Below are positions 8,318 to 16,146 of a DNA stretch of 64,000 bases, piece by piece. Every line of letters starts with the position of its first letter. Positions within the stretch are counted from its first letter, which is position 1. Source of the stretch: Leifsonia sp. Root112D2 (GTDB taxonomy: Bacteria > Actinomycetota > Actinomycetes > Actinomycetales > Microbacteriaceae); the NCBI RefSeq assembly GCF_001424905.1, contig NZ_LMCU01000001.1, forward strand, positions 1,729,480 to 1,793,479, written 5' to 3'. Below the pieces are notes generated by a model. That model searched no databases, had not been told where the DNA came from, and was given only the letters and a program-made list of their open reading frames with translations. Position numbers and translations under genes: made by a program.

Positions 8318-9066
8318 ATCCAGCGTGGTGCGCGAGCGGCGGCGTCTCCGTCTGCCGTGAGCACGCCCGTGGTGCCGCGGCCGGATGCCCATTGCGCCAG
8401 GCGCGCCGCGGTACCGCGCAAGATGACCGGCGTTTCGGATGCCTCGCCCACCGTGATCGACTCCTCACGATCGCTGGGCTCGAGCACGAACGATGGGATT
8501 CCCTCCGCCTTCTGGCGCTTCGCCCAGTTGCCGGCGATGTCGGCCAGCAGCCTGTCGAGGAACTCGGGCGGAAAATGCTCGAAGCGGCCGCCGTTGTCGA
8601 GGTCAACGGCGTGCAGCCACACCTCGCGGGCCCGCATCCAGGCCGTCTCAGAGACGGGCACGACGCGCCCCTGGGCGGTGCGCACCTGGTTGCTCCAGGC
8701 ATCCGTCGGCAGGTCACGCCACTCCACGTTCAGGTGCACAATCGCGTGATCGGAGAGGTTGCGCAGCGCGAGCACGTTGAGGGTCGAGCCGTACTCGATC
8801 TCCTCGTTGCGCTGCGCCGCGGATGCGTACATCGGCGTCTCGACGCCCGTCGCCGCCCACTCGGTGAGCCGGGTGAGCGCGCGGGCGTTGTAGCCCACGT
8901 GGGCAATCACGTGCCGCCGCTGCCAGCCGGCCAGCAATGACGGCCCGTCGTATTCTTCGTCGCTGAGTTCGTTGAGCTTGCGGGAGAAGTACGCGCTGCC
9001 GCGGCGTGCGAGCAGCAGGTCGGCGGCTATGCGGGGATCGGTGACCTGATCTCTGCGGGCGACCAC
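8314..9066 (-). CDS. Mycothiol-dependent maleylpyruvate isomerase family protein
   Basis: 250 residues. The N-terminal DinB/MDMPI four-helix metal-binding fold is recognisable from LLAGWQRRHVIAHVGYNARAL (first His ligand in HVIAHV) and REVWLHAVDL (second His). The C-terminal half resembles the SCP2-like region of MDMPI. In gentisate catabolism the enzyme isomerises maleylpyruvate to fumarylpyruvate using mycothiol rather than glutathione, consistent with an actinobacterium. The start is GTG at 9066, with AAGGGG about 8 nt upstream and only 1 nt after the hydrolase stop; a longer in-frame reading overlaps the hydrolase and lacks this site. The assignment is strongly supported by the adjacent dioxygenase and hydrolase. 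Confidence 0.9.
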   Translation of the reverse strand: MVARRDQVTDPRIAADLLLARRGSAYFSRKLNELSDEEYDGPSLLAGWQRRHVIAHVGYNARALTRLTEWAATGVETPMYASAAQRNEEIEYGSTLNVLALRNLSDHAIVHLNVEWRDLPTDAWSNQVRTAQGRVVPVSETAWMRAREVWLHAVDLDNGGRFEHFPPEFLDRLLADIAGNWAKRQKAEGIPSFVLEPSDREESITVGEASETPVILRGTAARLAQWASGRGTTGVLTADGDAAARAPRWI

Positions 9067-9067
9067 G

Positions 9068-9937
9068 TCACTGCCCCTTGCGCACGGGGTTGGTGAGCGT
9101 GCCGATGCCGTCAATCGTGGTGGTGAGCACCGAGCCGTCGGCGAGGTAGCGCGGGGGTTTGCGCGCGTGGCCGACGCCGCCGGGCGTTCCGCTGGCTATC
9201 ACGTCGCCGGGGTTCAGCGTGAAGATCGTCGAGATGTACTCGACGAGCGCCTCCGGTCCGAAGACGAGGTCGTCGGTGGGGGTGTGCTGCACGAGCTCGC
9301 CGTCGACATCCGTGCGCAGCTCGGGGCCGGGGGAGAATTCGTCGGTTGTGACGAGATACGGCCCGAACGGCGTGGTGGCCTCGAAGGTCTTGCCCTGGAA
9401 CCACTCGGGCGTTCGGTACTGGAAGTCGCGCATGGTCACGTCGTTGATCACGGCGTAACCCGCGATGGTCGCACCGGCTTCGCTGGCCGGCGTGCGACGT
9501 GCCGTCGCGCCCATCACAATGGCCAGCTCGCCCTCCCAGTCGACGGCATCCGCGGCCTCGGGCGGCAGCACGATGGTGTCGTACGGGCCGATGAGGGCCT
9601 CGGGGTACTTGGCGAACAGCGTCGGAAACTCGGGCAGCTCGCGCCCCATCTCCCGAATGTGGTTGGCATAGTTCAGGCCGACGCAGACGATCTTGCTCGG
9701 GCGGGGAACAACGGGTGCCCAATCGGTGAGCGCGAGATCATCGAGTTCATGGATGGTTCCGGATGCGCCGCGCGCGGCATCCTGCCACCCCGCCGATGCG
9801 AGCAAGGCTCCCACATCCGCGAAGCCGGCGATCTCGATGGCGATGTTCTCGTCGATGCGCACCGCGACGGTGCCGGTCTCCTGCGTGCTGCCTGTCGCGG
9901 CGCTGCTGCTCCCGACGCGGAGCGTGCCGAGCCTCAT
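9068..9937 (-). CDS. Fumarylacetoacetate hydrolase family protein (probable fumarylpyruvate hydrolase)
   Basis: 289-residue FAH-superfamily hydrolase. Diagnostic blocks: KIVCVGLNYANHIREMG, DWEGELAIVMG (acidic metal ligands), GYAVINDVTMRDFQ and GDVIASGTPGGVGHAR. Family members cleave C-C bonds in 2,4-diketo acids; here the substrate is most likely fumarylpyruvate, giving fumarate and pyruvate, because the genes for gentisate dioxygenase and maleylpyruvate isomerase flank it directly. ATGA overlap with the dioxygenase stop. The first 60 residues form the usual smaller N-terminal domain. Confidence 0.9.
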   Translation of the reverse strand: MRLGTLRVGSSSAATGSTQETGTVAVRIDENIAIEIAGFADVGALLASAGWQDAARGASGTIHELDDLALTDWAPVVPRPSKIVCVGLNYANHIREMGRELPEFPTLFAKYPEALIGPYDTIVLPPEAADAVDWEGELAIVMGATARRTPASEAGATIAGYAVINDVTMRDFQYRTPEWFQGKTFEATTPFGPYLVTTDEFSPGPELRTDVDGELVQHTPTDDLVFGPEALVEYISTIFTLNPGDVIASGTPGGVGHARKPPRYLADGSVLTTTIDGIGTLTNPVRKGQ

Positions 9938-11019
9938 TTCGTTTCCGCCGGAACGTAGCTGCGGGCGAAGGAGAGGCGGTCGATGATCGGACCGTCATTG
10001 AAGCGGAACAGGTCGAAGGAAGCGGTGGTGGAGGCGTGCAGCGACCACGGCACCCAGCTGGGCACCACGAAGATGTCTCCGGTTTCGAGTGTGTGTTCCT
10101 CACCGCCGAGAACGACGCTGCCCTCTCCCTCGAAGACCTGCCACACCGAGGATCCGACCTCGTGGCGGGTGGGCGTTTCCGCCCCCGGGCGCAGCCGGTG
10201 GAACTCGCAGCGGATCGTCGGCATCACGTCGCCGCCGGTGGTGGGGTTCGTGTAGCGAATGGCGGCGTGGCCCTGTTCGACGGTGGCCGGGTAGCCCTCG
10301 TCTTCGAGCTTGAGCTGCTCGCGCAGGGAGGCATCCGTATGCTCCCAGCGGTAGGCCGAGAGCGGGGAACTCGTGCGGTTCTCGAGCCCGGAGAGCGGGC
10401 GCAGGCCGGGGTGCGCCCAGAGGCGCTCGGCGCGGGAAACGTCGGGGGAGGCCTCGTCGGTGACACGCTCGGAACCGTATTCGAAGAAGCCGACATCGGT
10501 GTAGTTGGAGAACGGAATGTCGAGGCCGTCGATCCAGGCCATGGGGTTGGCCGTGTCGTTGTGGTGGCCGTGGAAGTTCCAGCCCGGCGTCAGCAGCAGG
10601 TCGCCGCGGCGCATCGCCACTGGGTCGCCGTTGACGACGGTCCACACGCCCTCGCCCTCGACCACGAAACGGAAGGCGTTCTGGCTGTGGCGGTGCTCGG
10701 GCGCCGTCTCGTGACCGCCGAGGTACTGGATGGCGCACCACAGGGTGGGAGTTGCATAGGCCGTGCCTGGCAGGCCCGGGTTGCTCAGGCCGACGGCGCG
10801 GCGCTCGCCGCCGCGGCCCACGGGAACGAGGTCGCCGGAGCGTCGGGCGATGTCGTAGAGGGTCTTCCAGCGCCAGACGTATGGGATCGCCTGCGGTGAG
10901 GGCGCCATCGGCATGAGGTCGTCGCGCTGGGTCCACAGCGGCGACATGTGGTTCGCGTCGAAGTCGCGGTAGAGCTGCTCGAGCTCCGGGGTGTCTGCTG
11001 TGCCGTCCATCTGCTGCAT
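9934..11019 (-). CDS. gtdA: Gentisate 1,2-dioxygenase
   Basis: 361-residue bicupin ring-cleavage dioxygenase that opens gentisate (2,5-dihydroxybenzoate) to maleylpyruvate with Fe(II) and O2. The N-terminal cupin holds the metal motif in ETAPEHRHSQNAFRFVVEGEG and the TPGWNFHGHHN block; the second cupin spans ETPTRHEVGSSVWQVFEGEG. Length matches the family (about 350-370). GGAAGGA lies about 8 nt before the ATG. First gene of a four-gene operon with fumarylpyruvate hydrolase, maleylpyruvate isomerase and a MarR, so the cell can take gentisate to fumarate and pyruvate. No 3-hydroxybenzoate or salicylate hydroxylase is visible in the window. Confidence 0.92.
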   Translation of the reverse strand: MQQMDGTADTPELEQLYRDFDANHMSPLWTQRDDLMPMAPSPQAIPYVWRWKTLYDIARRSGDLVPVGRGGERRAVGLSNPGLPGTAYATPTLWCAIQYLGGHETAPEHRHSQNAFRFVVEGEGVWTVVNGDPVAMRRGDLLLTPGWNFHGHHNDTANPMAWIDGLDIPFSNYTDVGFFEYGSERVTDEASPDVSRAERLWAHPGLRPLSGLENRTSSPLSAYRWEHTDASLREQLKLEDEGYPATVEQGHAAIRYTNPTTGGDVMPTIRCEFHRLRPGAETPTRHEVGSSVWQVFEGEGSVVLGGEEHTLETGDIFVVPSWVPWSLHASTTASFDLFRFNDGPIIDRLSFARSYVPAETK

Positions 11020-11060
11020 TGCAGTTCCTTCCTGGCGGTGCGTGGCATCCGCGCCACTAA

Positions 11061-11080
11061 ATAGTCAGTACCCCAACTAT
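11061..11080. promoter_or_regulatory. Inverted repeat upstream of gentisate operon
   Basis: ATAGT (11061-11065) and ACTAT (11076-11080) separated by 10 nt, 42 nt upstream of the dioxygenase start in an otherwise GC-rich stretch. It is AT-rich and of MarR-operator size, so it is a candidate site for the operon's own MarR. The short arms make this a weak call. Confidence 0.3.
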
Positions 11081-11118
11081 ATGCACGGATGCTCGCTACC
11101 GCCACACCCGTCTCGCCG

Positions 11119-11610
11119 TCAGTCGACGACGAAGACGTTGAGGCGCACCTCGTCGGGGTAGCGCTCGCCCGTGGCGACCAGGATGCGTGAACCCAGCCAG
11201 GACCAGCGCTCTCCGGATGCGCTCATGCGTGGCGAGCAACGAAAGTAGATGCGCGACGGATCGACCTCTTCGCCACGAACCAGGGCAGCGATATCGTCGG
11301 CGTCGCCGGCGCGCAGGCCGAAGTTGTCCACGTAGATGTGTTCGCCGTCATCCGTCTCGATGGCGTACTTGGCGACGAGCTCGGTCACGCCCGGCGAGCG
11401 CAGCAGCTGGTAGTCGGCGCCCGCCGCCAGCACGGTGCCGCGCAGTTCGGGGCCGACCACGCGGCCGCCCGTGATGGGAATGATGCGGCGAGGGCCGTCA
11501 TCCATCATGCCGAGCTCGATCGGCGTGCCGACCTGCACAGAGATGGTCGCCAGAAAGGTAAGCCCGGGGGTGCCGGTCGTGTGGATCGCCACGTCGCTGT
11601 CATGAATCAC
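11119..11610 (-). CDS. DUF3237 family protein
   Basis: 163-residue protein matching the DUF3237 (UPF0311) family: VGTPIELGMMDDGPRRIIPITGGRVVGPELRG, GADYQLLRSPG and the C-terminal ERYPDEVRLNVFVV segment are characteristic. A single beta-barrel-like domain with no known reaction. The family is often found in aromatic or aliphatic catabolic clusters, as here beside gentisate genes, but no role is established. Start is GTG at 11610, with a -10-like TAGTGT 7 nt upstream and no ribosome site, so the transcript is probably leaderless. It is separated from the dioxygenase by 99 bp and could be read through into that operon. Confidence 0.8.
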   Translation of the reverse strand: MIHDSDVAIHTTGTPGLTFLATISVQVGTPIELGMMDDGPRRIIPITGGRVVGPELRGTVLAAGADYQLLRSPGVTELVAKYAIETDDGEHIYVDNFGLRAGDADDIAALVRGEEVDPSRIYFRCSPRMSASGERWSWLGSRILVATGERYPDEVRLNVFVVD

Positions 11611-11617
11611 GAGGGCG

Positions 11618-11623
11618 ACACTA
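11618..11623 (-). promoter_or_regulatory. -10 hexamer TAGTGT, leaderless promoter
   Basis: TAGTGT on the minus strand, 7 nt before the GTG of the DUF3237 gene; no Shine-Dalgarno and no clear -35. Confidence 0.4.
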
Positions 11624-11685
11624 GCAACGGTTCAGCCGCCACCGCGATGACGAATTTACCGGCATCGCACGCCGGAATAATCACC

Positions 11686-11715
11686 TTGACGACCGCGATG
11701 AGCCCCCCTCAGAAT
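11686..11715 (+). promoter_or_regulatory. Candidate promoter TTGACG-N18-CAGAAT
   Basis: A near-consensus -35 at 11686-11691 and a weak -10 at 11710-11715, 35 nt before the CocE-type hydrolase. A small hairpin CCGGC-N7-GCCGG lies just upstream (about 11659-11675). Confidence 0.35.
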
Positions 11716-11750
11716 CGGTCACAACCCGCACTCTCAACCCAAGGACGGCA

Positions 11751-13571
11751 ATGAAGCCCGAGACTCCCGATGCCGACGTCACCATCGTCTTCGACGCTAC
11801 GTGCACCCTGAGCGACGGCACAGTGCTGCGCGCGAATGTCTACGCGCCGCGCACAGACGAGAAGGTGCCGGTGCTGCTGCTGCGGCATCCGTACAGCAAA
11901 GACAACCCGTTCGTCATGGGCTACCTCGATGTATTCCGAGTGGTGCGTGCCGGCTACATCGTGGTGATTCAGGATGTTCGCGGCCGGTTCGCGTCGGACG
12001 GCGAATTTGCGCCGACCACGCAGGAGCAGGCGGACGGCGTCGAGGCTGTCGCCTGGGCTGCGGCTCTTGCCGGCAGCAACGGGATTGTCGGCACCTGGGG
12101 GGCCTCATACGGTGCCGAGACGCAGTGGAGCTCGGCGCTCGGGCGCCCCGCGGCATTGAAATCGATGGTCACGGTCAACAGCCCTTCTCATTCGCACACG
12201 CGCGGATTCGTGATGCGCGGCGGTGCCCACGAACTCGGCAGCCGGCTGGGATGGGGCCACGGCGCCGTCGGCCTGGAGTCCACTCGACGGCACAACCCAC
12301 CCGGCGCCGAAGGCTTCGCGAATGCGCTGCGTGCGCACGCCGAGGTGCAGGATCTCTTCGACGACGACAAAATCTTCACGACCCGCCCGCTGCGCGATCT
12401 GCCGACCGCGGAGCCGATGCTCACCTGGGTGGCCGAATCACTCGGTCGCGACTCCACCGACCCCTGGCGCAGCATTAATATGACGGCCGGCCACTATGAC
12501 GACATCGATCAGGCCGTCTTCGTCGTGGGCGGCTGGTATGACGTCTTTCTCGGCTCGACGCTGGAGCAGTACCGCGGTGTGCTGGAGCATACGAAGCGGG
12601 CGGGTTTGCCGCTGCCGCACCTCGTCATCGGTCCCTGGTCGCACACTTCCCAGGCAGATCGGCTGGGCGAGCTGGCTTTCGGCACCTTCAGCTCGGCTTT
12701 CTTTCCGGGTGCGGATGTCGGCCTGACTGAGCAACATCTGCGCTGGTACGACGCGACGCTCAAGGGGCGCACCGAACTGCTGGAGAACGTACCGCCGGTG
12801 CGCATCTTCGTGATGGGCGAGAACCGTTGGCGCATCATGAATGAATTCCCGCCGCGAGCGCACGAGTTGCAGCGGTGGTACCTCGGCGCGGATGGCGAGC
12901 TGGCGTTGCAGCCGGGGCACGAGGCATCCGGCTCGAGCTATTCATATGACCCCGCCGACCCCGTGCCCACGCGCGGCGGCGCCACGCTGTTGCCGCCTCC
13001 ATACCAGCCGGGCCCCTTCGACCAGTCGCCGCTCTACGAGCGCAGCGACGTGCTCTCGTTCACCTCGGCGGCCCTCGACGAGGACGTCACCGTGATAGGC
13101 GATCTCGAGGTGACGTTGTTCGCCTCGTCGTCGGCCGTGGACACCGACTTCGTCGCACGCCTGTGCGACGTGTATCCGGACGGTCGCTCCATGCTGATCG
13201 CGGACGGCATCATCCGTGCCTCCGCGCGCGAGAACGACGGATCGCTCGGCTCGGCCGGCCCGCGACCCTCGCCCATCGAACCGGGCACCGTGTACGAGTA
13301 CCGCATCGATCTGTGGGCGACCGCCAACACCTTCCTGGCCGGGCACCGCATTCGCGTGGATGTCACCTCCAGCAGCAACCCGCGCTGGGACCCGAACCCG
13401 AACACGGGCAAGACGGCGTACACCTCGGCCGAGAGGGTCGCGGCCGAACAGACGATCTTTCACGATGCGGCTCACCCGAGCCGCATCACCCTGCCGATCA
13501 TCGGCACGCCCGGCACCGAGACGGGCCGCGCAGTTCCTGCATCGGATTCGACGAAGAATGAGAGGCAATAG
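11751..13571 (+). CDS. CocE/NonD family hydrolase (X-Pro dipeptidyl-peptidase S15-like)
   Basis: 606-residue alpha/beta hydrolase of the S15/CocE family. The nucleophile Ser lies in GTWGASYGAETQ near residue 125, the family DVRGRFxSDGEF block near 80, a candidate catalytic His in VIGPWSHTS near 300, and a C-terminal jelly-roll domain begins near 390 (typical of CocE and X-Pro peptidases). It has no signal peptide, so it acts in the cytoplasm on esters, amides or peptides. AAGGA lies just before the ATG. The gene is followed 3 nt later by a Dpp-type peptide transporter, so its substrate is probably what that transporter imports. The active-site elbow GASYGA differs slightly from the usual GxSYxG. 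Confidence 0.85.
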   Translation: MKPETPDADVTIVFDATCTLSDGTVLRANVYAPRTDEKVPVLLLRHPYSKDNPFVMGYLDVFRVVRAGYIVVIQDVRGRFASDGEFAPTTQEQADGVEAVAWAAALAGSNGIVGTWGASYGAETQWSSALGRPAALKSMVTVNSPSHSHTRGFVMRGGAHELGSRLGWGHGAVGLESTRRHNPPGAEGFANALRAHAEVQDLFDDDKIFTTRPLRDLPTAEPMLTWVAESLGRDSTDPWRSINMTAGHYDDIDQAVFVVGGWYDVFLGSTLEQYRGVLEHTKRAGLPLPHLVIGPWSHTSQADRLGELAFGTFSSAFFPGADVGLTEQHLRWYDATLKGRTELLENVPPVRIFVMGENRWRIMNEFPPRAHELQRWYLGADGELALQPGHEASGSSYSYDPADPVPTRGGATLLPPPYQPGPFDQSPLYERSDVLSFTSAALDEDVTVIGDLEVTLFASSSAVDTDFVARLCDVYPDGRSMLIADGIIRASARENDGSLGSAGPRPSPIEPGTVYEYRIDLWATANTFLAGHRIRVDVTSSSNPRWDPNPNTGKTAYTSAERVAAEQTIFHDAAHPSRITLPIIGTPGTETGRAVPASDSTKNERQ

Positions 13572-13574
13572 ATC

Positions 13575-15131
13575 ATGAAGAGCAAGAGATATGTGCTCGC
13601 GGCCGTCGTGGCCGCGGCGGCACTCGTGCTGACCGGATGCTCCGGTGGCGGCACGAGCGCCACAAAGTCGGGACCCCCGACCCTGACAGTGGGAATGTCC
13701 ACGGCGCCGGTGAGTCTCGACCCGCTCAAGGCGGCAAGTGGCAGCCCCAACCGCTGGTTTGAAGACCCCGCGTACGCGGCACTGCTGAACACCGACAAGG
13801 ACGGCAAGCTGATTGCCGGCCTCGCCACCAAGTGGGGCTACGTGGGCACCGACAACAAGAAGTTCGAGCTGACGCTGCGGCCCGGTTTGAAATTCGCCGA
13901 CGGCACACCACTGACCGCGAAGGAAGTCGTCGCGTCGTTCCAGTATTTCGTCTCGACCGGCACCGGACCCACGAGAGCCTACTTTCTCGATATGACGTTC
14001 ACGGCAGAGGGAGCCGACAAAGTCGTCATCACCAGCAAGACGCCCAACCCGATGATCGACAGGCTGATGACTCCGGACTACTACGCGGCTGACCCGATCA
14101 GCCCCGCGGGCATCGCGAATCCCAAGGAAACCGCGGCCAAGACTTTCGGGGCCGGCCAGTACGTGCTCGACTCCAGCCAGACCGTCGCAGGCGATCACTA
14201 CGTTTATACGAAGAACAAGAACTTCTACGACCAGAGCCTGATCAACTATTCCAAGATCACCGTCAAGGTCATTCCCAACGTGACGCAGCAGGTTCAGGCC
14301 CTGAAGACCGGGCAGATCGACGTGATGTCCGGTGACTCCACCGTGGGCGGCACCGCGACGGGTGCGAACCTCACAGAGATCCACCACGCGTCGAACTGGA
14401 GCGGACTCTATCTTCTCGACCGCGACGGCAAGGTCGTTCCGGCGCTCAAATCGGTGAAGGTTCGCCAGGCACTGAACTACGCGGTGGACCGGGCGGCTAT
14501 CACCAAGGCGGCCTATGGCGCCTATGGCAAGGCAACTGCGCAGCCAGCAACCGTGGGCGGCCCGGAAAATGGATACGACGCATCATTGGATGACACATAT
14601 CCGTACGACGTCGCGAAGGCAAAGTCCTTGATGGCCGATGCGGGATATGCCAATGGGTTCACCCTGCCGGTCTTCTACCAGTCCTTCAGCGCCGCCGACA
14701 CCAAGATGATCCAGGCGGTCTCCTCCCAACTCGGTGACATCGGCGTGAAGCTCCAGCTCAAGCCGAACGCGAACTTCGGCGACTGGGTGAACGATCTCGT
14801 CGGCGGAAAATTCGGCGCCACGGTATTGGGCGGCGGCGGGGGACCGCAGTACATCAATACGGCATTCGGATTCCTGCCGACCGGCGTCATGAACTCGTTC
14901 AAGGTGGTGGATCCGGCGGTCGTCAGTGCGTACGACACGCTCGCCGCGGCATCCGGCGACCAGGTGGGGTCGGCCGCTAAAGCGGTGACCAAGGTACTCG
15001 TCGACAACGCGGATGCGCTGCCCATCGCGCAGACCGACGCGATCTACATGTTCAACACCAAAGTCTCCGGTGTGCAGTTCGTGGGCCAGACCGGCGACCT
15101 CACGTCGATCATCGACTGGTCCAACAAGTAA
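13575..15131 (+). CDS. Peptide/nickel-type ABC transporter substrate-binding lipoprotein
   Basis: 518-residue SBP_bac_5 (DppA/OppA-like) receptor. Signal peptide with lipobox LTGC, lipid Cys at residue 22, mature part opening TLTVGMSTAPVSLDPLKAA as usual for the family. C-terminal IAQTDAIYMFNTKVSGV is also typical. It binds a peptide or peptide-like solute outside the membrane. It lies 3 nt after the CocE-type hydrolase and is followed by a stable hairpin (15145-15171), which may raise receptor mRNA relative to the permease genes. Confidence 0.9.
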   Translation: MKSKRYVLAAVVAAAALVLTGCSGGGTSATKSGPPTLTVGMSTAPVSLDPLKAASGSPNRWFEDPAYAALLNTDKDGKLIAGLATKWGYVGTDNKKFELTLRPGLKFADGTPLTAKEVVASFQYFVSTGTGPTRAYFLDMTFTAEGADKVVITSKTPNPMIDRLMTPDYYAADPISPAGIANPKETAAKTFGAGQYVLDSSQTVAGDHYVYTKNKNFYDQSLINYSKITVKVIPNVTQQVQALKTGQIDVMSGDSTVGGTATGANLTEIHHASNWSGLYLLDRDGKVVPALKSVKVRQALNYAVDRAAITKAAYGAYGKATAQPATVGGPENGYDASLDDTYPYDVAKAKSLMADAGYANGFTLPVFYQSFSAADTKMIQAVSSQLGDIGVKLQLKPNANFGDWVNDLVGGKFGATVLGGGGGPQYINTAFGFLPTGVMNSFKVVDPAVVSAYDTLAAASGDQVGSAAKAVTKVLVDNADALPIAQTDAIYMFNTKVSGVQFVGQTGDLTSIIDWSNK

Positions 15132-15144
15132 GTCCGTAAGCGGT

Positions 15145-15171
15145 GGGGCACCGGACGTGCGCCGGTGCCCC
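15145..15171 (+). terminator. Intra-operon hairpin after the receptor gene
   Basis: GGGGCACCGG and CCGGTGCCCC form a perfect 10-bp stem with a 7-nt loop in the 73-bp gap between the receptor and permease genes. No T-run follows. It probably acts as a partial terminator or RNA-stabilising structure, common behind binding-protein genes. Confidence 0.5.
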
Positions 15172-15204
15172 GCCATCCATTCGTCATCTTTTCCAAAGGT
15201 CAGC

Positions 15205-16146
15205 ATGCTGCGCATCATCGTTCGACGACTCCTGATCTCGATACCGCTGCTCTTCGTGGTCTCGGTGATCACCTTCGTGCTGCAGAGCTTCGTGCCGGGA
15301 GATCCGGCACGTTCGCTGCTCGGCGTGTTCGCCACGCCCGAGCAGTATGCGGCGTTGCGGCAGACGCTGCATCTGAACGAGCCGATCCTCGGCCAGTACT
15401 GGATCTACCTGACGGGCGTCTTCCACGGTGATCTGGGCACGTCGATCTTCACCGGCGACCCGGTGCTGACCACGCTGGGGCAGCGCGTGCCGGTGTCGCT
15501 GTCGATCATCCTGGGCGGCACGCTCGTCTCTGCGCTGATCGGCATCTCCCTGGGCGTATTCAGCGCTACCCGGGGGCGAGTGCTGCGACGCGTCATAGAT
15601 GTGGTCTCTCTTGCCGGATTCGCCCTGCCGAACTTCTGGGTGGGGCTGGTGCTGGCGTCGATCTTCGCGGTGTCACTCGCGATCCTGCCGGCGACCGGCT
15701 ACATCCCGTTCGCGCAGTCACCGAGCGGATGGGCGCAGAGCCTCATCCTGCCGGTCGCCGCACTCGCTCTCTACGGCATCGCCTCCATCGCCAAGGTGGC
15801 GCGCGACGGCGTGATGACGGCGATGGGGATGGACTACATTCGCACGCTGCGGGCATCCGGGGTGCCGGAGCGCTCGCTGGTGTGGAAGCACGCGCTGCGC
15901 AACTCGGGCCTGTCGATCTCGACCATGATCGGGCTGGTCTTCGTGGGCTCTCTCTCGGGCACGATCATGGTGGAATACGTGTTCGTGCTGCCAGGGCTTG
16001 GCTCTCTCGCGGTGGATGCCACGAACAAGCACGACATCCCGGTGATCCAGGGTGTGGCGCTGGCCTTCACCGTTCTGGTCGTCATCGTCAACCTGATCGT
16101 CGACATCGCGTACGGCATCATCGATCCGAAGGTGCGTCTTTCATGA
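15205..16146 (+). CDS. Peptide-type ABC transporter permease (DppB-like)
   Basis: 313-residue permease with about six membrane segments. Opens MLRIIVRRLLISIPLLFVVSVITF, the usual DppB start, and carries the FVPGDPAR segment and the EAA-type loop YIRTLRASGVPERSLVWKHALRN (residues about 211-233) that contacts the ATPase. The ATG at 15205 follows AAAGG; in-frame sequence upstream overlaps the receptor gene and is not membrane-like. Stop overlaps the next gene (ATGA). Confidence 0.9.
   Translation: MLRIIVRRLLISIPLLFVVSVITFVLQSFVPGDPARSLLGVFATPEQYAALRQTLHLNEPILGQYWIYLTGVFHGDLGTSIFTGDPVLTTLGQRVPVSLSIILGGTLVSALIGISLGVFSATRGRVLRRVIDVVSLAGFALPNFWVGLVLASIFAVSLAILPATGYIPFAQSPSGWAQSLILPVAALALYGIASIAKVARDGVMTAMGMDYIRTLRASGVPERSLVWKHALRNSGLSISTMIGLVFVGSLSGTIMVEYVFVLPGLGSLAVDATNKHDIPVIQGVALAFTVLVVIVNLIVDIAYGIIDPKVRLS

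Noticed and set aside
12942..14387. 481-codon minus-strand frame across the hydrolase/receptor junction
   Set aside because: Shadow of two well-supported plus-strand genes.
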